Under the pieces are notes generated by a model. The model was not told the DNA's origin, searched no databases, and saw only the letters and a list, made by a program, of their open reading frames with translations. The position numbers and the translations under genes were made by a program. DNA of 6,871 nucleotides from Bacteroidota bacterium (GTDB taxonomy: Bacteria > Bacteroidota > Ignavibacteria > Ignavibacteriales > Melioribacteraceae): assembly GCA_021812745.1 (NCBI GenBank), contig JAKAMS010000135.1, positions 1 through 6,871 of the forward strand. The letters are read 5' to 3'. Each line of letters starts with the position of its first letter. The stretch's first letter is position 1. Below, piece after piece: positions 1 through 5,373 of this stretch.

Positions 1-1306
1 CGTGATGAGTTGGACCGTCTGCACCAACAAGTCCTGCGCGGTCTAAAACAAAAACAACATGTAATTTCTGAAGTGCGACATCGTGAATAATCTGATCGAA
101 AGCGCGCTGTAAAAATGTTGAATAGATTGCAACAACGGGAATTATTCCTTGAGTTGCTAACCCTGCGGCAAATGTTACAGCGTGTTCTTCTGCAATTCCA
201 ACATCAAAATATCTTTCAGGCATTTCTTTCTGTAAAATATCCAATCCAGTTCCATCCGGCATTGCGGCGGTAATTGCAACCACTTGAGAATTTTGTTTTG
301 CAATTTCTAAAAGAGCTTTTCCAAAAATTGTTGTATATGCCGGCGCTCCACCGGATTTTTTTATTGCTTCGCCCGTAACTTTATCGAAAGGGGTTGCGGC
401 GTGTAATCTTTGGACATGATTTTCTGCCGGTTTATATCCTTTTCCTTTTTCACTGGTAATATGGACAAGTATCGGTCCGTTATAATTTTTTACCTGTTCA
501 AAAATCTTAATAAGCTGATCCAAACTATGACCGTTTACAGGTCCAAAATATCTGAAACCGAGCGCTTCGAACAACATACCCGGAGTTAACATTGATTTAA
601 TACCGGATCCAAGCCGGGCTGTAACTCTTCTTATTCCATCACCAAAGTTGTCGAGCTTGCCGGTCAAATCCCAAATAGCTCCTTTGAATTTGTTATACTC
701 GGGATGAGAAATCATTTCGCTAAAGTAATTTGATATTTGCCAAACGTTAGAAGCAATTGACATATTATTGTCATTCAATACAACAATCATATTACTTTTA
801 ATAAGACCGGAATTGTTCATTGCTTCGTAAGCCATGCCACCGGTCATCGCGCCATCACCTATTACTGCAATTACTTTTTTATCGGTGTTCTGAATGTCGC
901 GCGCAACTGCCATTCCTAGCGCAGCTGAAATTGATGTTGAAGCATGTCCGGCACCGAATGCATCATACTGGCTTTCCGTTCTTTTTAGAAAGCCGCTTAT
1001 TCCATTTAACCGTCTGATGGTTTTCAATTGGTCTCTTCTGCCGGTCAATATTTTATGCGGGTAAGCTTGATGGCCTGTATCCCATACAATCAAATCATTA
1101 GGAGTATTAAAAACTTTATGAAGCGCAACAGTTAGTTCTACTGTTCCAAGTCCGCCACCAAAGTGTCCGCCTATCTGCGAAATAACGTCCACCATGTACT
1201 CACGAATTTCGATACAGAGAGTTTTAAGTTCGTCCACAGAGAAAGATTTAATATCTGACGGAGAGTTTACTCTGAATAAAACTTTATATTTTGATTCATC
1301 AACCAT
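1..1306 (-). CDS. dxs: 1-deoxy-D-xylulose-5-phosphate synthase, C-terminus cut by window edge
   Basis: Dxs condenses pyruvate and glyceraldehyde 3-phosphate, using thiamine diphosphate (ThDP) and Mg2+, into 1-deoxy-D-xylulose 5-phosphate. This is the first step of the MEP isoprenoid pathway and also feeds thiamine and pyridoxal synthesis; the enzyme is cytosolic. The visible 435 residues, of about 620-640 usual for the family, read without interruption. They show GGHFGGGLGTVELT (46-59) with the conserved His48, WDTGHQAYPHKILTGRRD (75-92), the ThDP/Mg motif GDGAMTGG (150-157) ending in NDNNMSI (178-184), FGPVNGH (254-260), and the start of the pyrimidine-binding domain with DVGIAEEHAVT (368-378), whose Glu373 matches the catalytic Glu370 of E. 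coli. The last third, including the transketolase C-terminal domain, lies outside the window. The ATG at 1304-1306 gives the normal family N-terminus and has an AAGGGA ribosome-binding-like stretch about 10 nt upstream, the clearest in this operon. It starts 20 nt after the xseB stop and is probably co-transcribed with it. Confidence 0.97.
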   Translation of the reverse strand, partial: MVDESKYKVLFRVNSPSDIKSFSVDELKTLCIEIREYMVDVISQIGGHFGGGLGTVELTVALHKVFNTPNDLIVWDTGHQAYPHKILTGRRDQLKTIRRLNGISGFLKRTESQYDAFGAGHASTSISAALGMAVARDIQNTDKKVIAVIGDGAMTGGMAYEAMNNSGLIKSNMIVVLNDNNMSIASNVWQISNYFSEMISHPEYNKFKGAIWDLTGKLDNFGDGIRRVTARLGSGIKSMLTPGMLFEALGFRYFGPVNGHSLDQLIKIFEQVKNYNGPILVHITSEKGKGYKPAENHVQRLHAATPFDKVTGEAIKKSGGAPAYTTIFGKALLEIAKQNSQVVAITAAMPDGTGLDILQKEMPERYFDVGIAEEHAVTFAAGLATQGIIPVVAIYSTFLQRAFDQIIHDVALQKLHVVFVLDRAGLVGADGPTHH

Positions 1307-1326
1307 TCTAAGTTATTCCCTTGCGA

Positions 1327-1542
1327 TTACTGTTTAATGTTTTCTTCAAGCTGCTTTTTCAATTCCGTTACTTTTAGTTCCGCATCTTTCAAAGTAGAAA
1401 AGCAGAGTTTAGCCAAATTTATTCCTTCTTCATACAATTTTATTGATTCCTCCAAACCGACTTCTCCGCTTTCAAGAGCTTCAGATATTTCCTGCAGGCG
1501 GTTCAATGATTCTTCAAAACTGTTCTCTTTTTTCTTGCTCAT
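1327..1542 (-). CDS. xseB: Exonuclease VII small subunit
   Basis: This is the small subunit of exonuclease VII. Several copies bind the helical C-terminal part of XseA to form the cytosolic enzyme that degrades single-stranded DNA from both ends. The 71-residue product is the usual length for the family and is almost entirely helical and highly charged. Family landmarks are FEESLNRLQEI (9-19), the signature LESGEVGLEESIKLYEEG (23-40) and DAELKV (53-58). Its ATG shares the sequence ATGA with the xseA stop (a 4-nt overlap), which suggests translational coupling and so balanced supply of the two subunits. No strong Shine-Dalgarno is visible; the region before the start is A-rich. An antisense reading frame covering it is a shadow. 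Confidence 0.95.
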   Translation of the reverse strand: MSKKKENSFEESLNRLQEISEALESGEVGLEESIKLYEEGINLAKLCFSTLKDAELKVTELKKQLEENIKQ

Positions 1543-2714
1543 TTTATTTTTACTTCTCCATCAAAGAATTTTATTTCGAATGACTTTTCATGTAATAGAT
1601 TTTTTTTGCGTGTTACAAAATTTTTATCCTGCTTAATAATAGCAAATCCCTTCTTTAAGACATTATCAATGTTGTGAGATTCAACTTTACTCTCCAACAA
1701 TTGTAAGCGGTTTTTTACTGCAGTGAGTTTACCTTCAAAGTTATTTTGGAAACGGTAAATAAGATTATCCAATTGCTGCGACTTGCTGCTAATTAAATCT
1801 TGTGGAAGACGGAATCCATAAGATGAAACCGATTGACTAATTTCTTCTTTGTAGTTAGAAATTATTTCCAGCATTTTCTCCGGGAAATAATAGGAAAACT
1901 CGTTAATAAAGGCAAAGAGTTCATCCTTATCCGGCGTAGCAAGTTCCATTGCCGCAGACGGAGTTGCGGCTCGCAAATCCGCGACAAAGTCTGAGATAGT
2001 ATAATCAATTTCATGCCCAACCGCACTGATAACTGGAATTTTGGAATCAAAAATTGCTCGCGCTACAATTTCTTCATTGAACGCCCACAAATCTTCTAGC
2101 GACCCTCCGCCTCGTCCTACAATAATAAGATCAATATCCTTTTGCTGATTCAGTAATTTTATATTCTTTGCTATCTCAGCAGCCGCACCATCGCCTTGAA
2201 CTTTGCTTTTAGCAATAATTAATTCTACTAACGGATAACGACGAGCTGCAATACTTTTCATATCTTGAAATGCCGCGCCGTCAATTGCAGTTACAATCCC
2301 AATTTTTTGTGGAAACTTTGGAATCGGCTTTTTGTATTGATCATCGAACAAACCTTCTGCGGAAAGTTTTTGTTTTAATTTTTCGAATGCCGCTTGAAGT
2401 TCGCCAACACCTGCGGGTTTCATTGACCGGACATCAATTTGGTAATTTCCGCGAGGCAGATAAACTGTAACTCTTCCGCCTATTATAACTTTCATACCGT
2501 CTTGCGGAGTAAAAAAAACATAATTGTTAACACCGCGCCACATTGTACAGCTTATCTGTGCATTTGAATCTTTTAGTGTGAAATACCAATGACCAGAAAC
2601 ATGCGCCTTGAAGTTGGAAATCTCTCCGATGATGCTGACTTCGGAGAAACTTTCTTCAAGCGTTTGTTTTATTAGTCCGGTAATTTCACTTACAGATAAA
2701 ACAACTTCTTTCAT
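1539..2714 (-). CDS. xseA: Exonuclease VII large (catalytic) subunit
   Basis: This is the catalytic subunit of exonuclease VII, which cuts single-stranded DNA into short oligonucleotides and acts in mismatch repair and tolerance of DNA damage. Residues 1-100 form the N-terminal OB-fold that binds DNA (SEITGLIKQTLE near the start, GHWYFTLKD at 41-49). The catalytic domain follows, with KIGIVTAIDGAAFQDM (137-152), VGRGGGSLEDLWAFN (199-213) and SAVGHEIDYTISD (230-242). Asp151, Arg201, His234 and Asp237 sit where E. coli has the functionally important Asp155, Arg205, His238 and Asp241, a constant offset of four, so the enzyme looks active. A helical region (about 262-345) and the C-terminal element VLKKGFAII (352-360) follow. 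At 391 residues it is shorter than the E. coli protein (456), mainly in the helical arm. The start overlaps the methyltransferase stop as ATGA, and the stop overlaps xseB the same way. Confidence 0.97.
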   Translation of the reverse strand: MKEVVLSVSEITGLIKQTLEESFSEVSIIGEISNFKAHVSGHWYFTLKDSNAQISCTMWRGVNNYVFFTPQDGMKVIIGGRVTVYLPRGNYQIDVRSMKPAGVGELQAAFEKLKQKLSAEGLFDDQYKKPIPKFPQKIGIVTAIDGAAFQDMKSIAARRYPLVELIIAKSKVQGDGAAAEIAKNIKLLNQQKDIDLIIVGRGGGSLEDLWAFNEEIVARAIFDSKIPVISAVGHEIDYTISDFVADLRAATPSAAMELATPDKDELFAFINEFSYYFPEKMLEIISNYKEEISQSVSSYGFRLPQDLISSKSQQLDNLIYRFQNNFEGKLTAVKNRLQLLESKVESHNIDNVLKKGFAIIKQDKNFVTRKKNLLHEKSFEIKFFDGEVKIK

Positions 2715-3580
2715 TCCGACTCTTTTCTAAAAATCAAACAATACTGATGATGCCTATTGCCAACCCATGCGCTGTTAACGCCGAGAGCAATTAATTTTTT
2801 ATCGTCCTGCAGCCAAATCTTTTCGTCTTTAAGAACCCAGCTTTTAGCGCCGCGCTTAGTTAATGAAAGTGCAGTATCAAATGCCAAGGGGAATAATCTT
2901 CCATTATAATATACATTGTTTGTTACAACAGTTAAGTAGCCGCCGGGTTTAGTTACATCGTAAACGTGATCGAAGACTTGCGCTTGCAGATCGAGAAATT
3001 CTTCGTACGAATTAATATTGCCAAGGTCGTTAGCTGTATCTGAATACTTAGTATCAAATCCTTTCAGCTTTCTTTCTTTTTGTCTTATCGAATTCCGTTC
3101 TAATTGATTCCAATACGGAGGAGATGTGAATGTGTAATCGAACTGTTTTCTTCCAAAATTATTTTTCCGCAATAAATTTTTCAGATCGAGCGAACTGCCA
3201 AGAATCGTATGAGCAGCTTTTTCTAATTTTCTTTTTTTTATTCTCTTGGCTGAAGAAGCGAAATATTTCTTATTCAGTTCAATACCAACAGCATTCCTTC
3301 CTATTTGCGCGGCGGCAATTAATGTGCTGCTTGTTCCGCAGAAAGGATCCAGCACCCAGCCGTTTTTCTTTGTAAAGAAAAGGACAAATTCTTCAACCAG
3401 AGTTTCCGGAAATTTTGCCGGATGGAGTAATTCATCTTCTTTTCTGCGCGGCGGGCGCAACACAAACCAGCTTTTAGTAAACTTAAGCCATTCCTTTCCG
3501 GTAAGATCGTTGATCTTGTTTTTTTTATTTAATCTGCCCCTTACTCCAAGATCAATAAATTTTTCTTCTGTTTTTTTCAA
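2711..3580 (-). CDS. Solitary SPPY-type DNA methyltransferase (N4-cytosine or N6-adenine), TTG start
   Basis: This is an S-adenosylmethionine-dependent amino-methyltransferase of the N6_N4_Mtase type (PF01555-like). Visible motifs in order are HPAKFPETL (53-61, motif X), VLDPFCGTSSTL (76-87, motif I, cofactor binding), GIELN (99-103, motif II, Glu101), GSSLDL (128-133, motif III), TSPPYW (152-157, catalytic motif IV) and a C-terminal strand HHQYCLIF (277-284). SPPY is most common in N4-cytosine enzymes but does not settle the base. The motif order X-I-IV is a permuted arrangement, and no large target-recognition domain is evident: only about 40 residues (160-200) separate motif IV from the next core helix. 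From memory, the block RQKERKLKGFD...YSD...DLGNI (166-189) resembles a family of stand-alone methyltransferases; I have not verified this. The frame has no ATG codon. The first possible start is the TTG at 3578-3580, two codons after an in-frame TAA, so translation probably starts there. No endonuclease gene is adjacent. An RNA substrate cannot be excluded. Confidence 0.88.
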   Translation of the reverse strand: MKKTEEKFIDLGVRGRLNKKNKINDLTGKEWLKFTKSWFVLRPPRRKEDELLHPAKFPETLVEEFVLFFTKKNGWVLDPFCGTSSTLIAAAQIGRNAVGIELNKKYFASSAKRIKKRKLEKAAHTILGSSLDLKNLLRKNNFGRKQFDYTFTSPPYWNQLERNSIRQKERKLKGFDTKYSDTANDLGNINSYEEFLDLQAQVFDHVYDVTKPGGYLTVVTNNVYYNGRLFPLAFDTALSLTKRGAKSWVLKDEKIWLQDDKKLIALGVNSAWVGNRHHQYCLIFRKESE

Positions 3581-3586
3581 GCCGAG

Positions 3587-4423
3587 TTATAAATTGAGTG
3601 AAAAGAAATTGGAATATAATCCTAATGAAATTTCGTGAAAATCCATACCGCTTTTTATCAACTGGAAATCATATCTGTAACGCGCATAAAAAGTAAACAC
3701 ATTTTGAATCTGGAAAAGTCCGAGTGATATTTCTGCGCTCATCCCGTTATATCCTTTGAAATCAGTAAATACACTCATACCCGGAGAAATATATTTTATA
3801 ACCGGAACTTTAATGATCTGTTTGTATCCAAAGCGAAGAAAATTTTTCCGGTCGGATTCAAAAATATGAGAGTATTCAAAACTTAGATACCCGGATGGAT
3901 AATTATATCCGACCGAGTAAAAGTTTATAAGAGGGATTTCTTTACTTAAAGACCAATGATTCCCATCCTTGGCATAAACGTAGACAGGGGAAGGAATTGC
4001 GAAAATAATTCCGCCTAAACAAATTTTAAAAAGTCCGGGATCCTGATCTTTGCTTATTACCAATCCATCTGGAATTTCTACACTGAACAGTTCTGAACTA
4101 GTTTCTTTGCCGTGCCGGTCATATACAATTATTTGATAGCTGAATGCAGTCGAATCAAGTTTCAGCTTATTAAGCTCAATTCCAATTTTATGATTTTCAG
4201 ATAACGAGTTTGAGACATCCAAAGTATTTTTGTGATTGATTATAACCTTTGAAGTACAGCTATCACTCGTAAAGAATGACAGAACAAACTTATTGGGAAT
4301 CTCCGGGGTTATGTAGGAATCTATAACAGTTATCTCGATAGAATCAGATGCGGTGGAATCCGTCTGAGAGAAGATTCTGACTGTGCAAAAGAGAAAGATG
4401 AAACTAATTTTTATGAATCGCAT
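3587..4423 (-). CDS. Secreted beta-rich protein of unknown function, possibly outer-membrane
   Basis: I do not recognise a named family. Residues 1-20 are a signal peptide: basic MRFIK, a hydrophobic core, and a likely cleavage after FSQ (18-20), an ending common in Bacteroidota exports. The Cys at 13 lies inside the hydrophobic core without a proper lipobox, so a lipoprotein is unlikely. Residues about 28-118 look like an Ig- or fibronectin-III-like beta sandwich, with alternating hydrophobic strands such as KFVLSFFTS, YQIIVYDRHGKE and ELFSVEIPDG. After a linker (119-135), residues about 136-278 are rich in Gly and aromatics arranged as alternating strands (GYLSFEYSHIF, FLRFGYKQII, MSAEISLGLF, FTFYARYRYDF). 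The protein ends in a hydrophobic strand HEISLGLYSNFFSLNL, as expected for a small outer-membrane beta-barrel. The ATG at 4421-4423 has no Shine-Dalgarno. It is first in the minus-strand operon, and its stop is 6 nt before the methyltransferase start. The barrel and sandwich assignments are inferred from residue pattern only. Confidence 0.85.
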   Translation of the reverse strand: MRFIKISFIFLFCTVRIFSQTDSTASDSIEITVIDSYITPEIPNKFVLSFFTSDSCTSKVIINHKNTLDVSNSLSENHKIGIELNKLKLDSTAFSYQIIVYDRHGKETSSELFSVEIPDGLVISKDQDPGLFKICLGGIIFAIPSPVYVYAKDGNHWSLSKEIPLINFYSVGYNYPSGYLSFEYSHIFESDRKNFLRFGYKQIIKVPVIKYISPGMSVFTDFKGYNGMSAEISLGLFQIQNVFTFYARYRYDFQLIKSGMDFHEISLGLYSNFFSLNL

Positions 4424-4588
4424 TGTGATATATATTTTTTTAGGCGGATAAAATTAAACTTTTTTGCTAAAAGATTTCTGTTTTTCTTTTCAGACTTAAA
4501 GGCAAAAATGATTTCAATGCTTATTTCCATTTAAGTATATTTGCACCTAAACGATCACAAATTATTCATTCAAGCAAATAGGTCTATC
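4424..4588. promoter_or_regulatory. Divergent intergenic region between the two operons
   Basis: This 165-nt AT-rich spacer separates the start of the secreted-protein gene (minus) from surE (plus) and must hold promoters for both directions unless surE is read from elsewhere. On the minus strand, TAATTTTA (4449-4456) is a weak match to a Bacteroidota -7 element and would give a short leader of about 20 nt; I see no matching -33 box. T-rich and A-rich runs fill the centre. I saw no strong inverted repeat, operator-like palindrome or riboswitch-like structure by eye. Confidence 0.5.
4536..4543 (+). promoter_or_regulatory. Candidate Bacteroidota-type -7 promoter element for surE
   Basis: TATATTTG matches the Bacteroidota consensus -7 element TAnnTTTG exactly. 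About 20 nt upstream, TTTC (4512-4515) is a one-base mismatch to the TTTG -33 element. Initiation would fall near 4549-4551, giving a leader of about 40 nt to the TTG start of surE at 4589. The match is short and the region is AT-rich, so chance is possible. Whether this lineage uses the Bacteroidota consensus is assumed. Confidence 0.35.
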
Positions 4589-5359
4589 TTGAAAATACTT
4601 ATCTCAAACGACGACGGAATTGATTCACCCGGCATAGCCGCACTTGCAAAAGAACTAAAAAAAATTGGCGACGTAACAGTAATTGCGCCGCGGACAGAAC
4701 AGAGCGCTGTAGGACACGCAATAACCATGAAATTTCCCCTAAGAATAACAGAGTATTCCAAAAATGGTGATTTCTTCGGCTATGCAATTGACGGAACTCC
4801 GGCTGATTGTATAAAGATTGGAATTAGAAATATTATGAAGACTCCGCCTGATATAGTGATTTCAGGAATCAATTGCGGCTCAAACACAGCAATCAACATA
4901 ATCTACTCCGGAACTGTCTCGGCGGCGCGGGAGGCGGCAATTATGGATGTTCCTGCAATAGCCGTATCGGTTACCAGCCACGACCCTAAACATTATGAAT
5001 ACGCAGCAAAATTTTCTGCTGATTTGACAAAGCTTGTTGTCATGCATAAATTAAAAACCGGTACACTCTTAAATGTAAACGTTCCCGATCTTCCGGAAGA
5101 AAAAATTGCCGGAGTTCTTCTTACCAAACAAGGTAAATCAAAATGGGATGACGTCTACGAAGAAAGAAAAGATCCGTACGGAAAAGAATATTATTGGCTT
5201 ACCGGTAATTTGGTTCAAGCAGATAGCTCTCTGGAAACAGATCAATTTGCAGTGAAACAAAATTACGTTTCTGTTACTCCCATCCATTTCGATTTAACAG
5301 ATTACGAGACGTACAATACAATGAAAGAATGGCATCTTGAAAACATGTCTAAACAATAA
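4589..5359 (+). CDS. surE: 5'/3'-nucleotidase SurE, TTG start
   Basis: SurE is a metal-dependent cytosolic phosphatase that removes phosphate from nucleoside 5'- and 3'-monophosphates, and in some species from short polyphosphates; it is linked to stationary-phase and stress survival. With the start at TTG 4589 the protein is 256 residues and begins MKILISNDDGID, the standard SurE N-terminus and length. Metal ligands seen in the family are all present: Asp8-Asp9 (NDDG, 7-10), Ser39 (APRTEQSAVGH, 33-43) and Asn95 (SGINCGSNT, 92-100), followed by YSGTVSAAREAA (106-117) and PAIAVS (122-127). The family Gly after SGINxGxN is Ala here (Ala101), a mild change. The frame stays open upstream to another TTG at 4541, but that codon overlaps the candidate -7 promoter element and would add 16 non-family residues, so I prefer 4589. 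AGG in AATAGGTC (about 7 nt upstream) may act as a weak ribosome-binding site. A VWA gene follows after 14 nt. Confidence 0.95.
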   Translation: MKILISNDDGIDSPGIAALAKELKKIGDVTVIAPRTEQSAVGHAITMKFPLRITEYSKNGDFFGYAIDGTPADCIKIGIRNIMKTPPDIVISGINCGSNTAINIIYSGTVSAAREAAIMDVPAIAVSVTSHDPKHYEYAAKFSADLTKLVVMHKLKTGTLLNVNVPDLPEEKIAGVLLTKQGKSKWDDVYEERKDPYGKEYYWLTGNLVQADSSLETDQFAVKQNYVSVTPIHFDLTDYETYNTMKEWHLENMSKQ

Positions 5360-5373
5360 TCTTGAACCGATAA

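Noticed and set aside
1337..1636. A 99-codon open frame on the plus strand across xseB and the end of xseA
   Set aside because: It is antisense to two well-supported genes and has a low-complexity Phe/Ser/Leu composition with no family features.
3232..3526. Two runs of eight A (coding strand) in the methyltransferase gene at 3232-3239 and 3519-3526, a possible phase-variation switch
   Set aside because: Runs of eight also occur in xseA (1600-1607 and 2511-2518), so they reflect AT-rich, Lys/Phe-rich coding and are not specific to this gene; eight bases is short for a slippage switch.
3246..3638. A 130-codon open frame on the plus strand opposite the methyltransferase
   Set aside because: It is rich in Ser, Phe and Leu as expected of the complement of a Lys-rich gene, shows no recognisable motifs, and lies opposite a gene with clear family motifs.
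4508..4534. An eight-codon ATG-to-TAA frame upstream of surE, a possible leader peptide
   Set aside because: It ends before the candidate promoter element of surE and would not be in the predicted transcript. Its length is within chance for AT-rich DNA.
4541..4588. A longer surE starting at the TTG at 4541
   Set aside because: The extra 16 residues are absent from the standard SurE N-terminus, which begins at MKILISNDDG, and the codon overlaps a promoter-like element.
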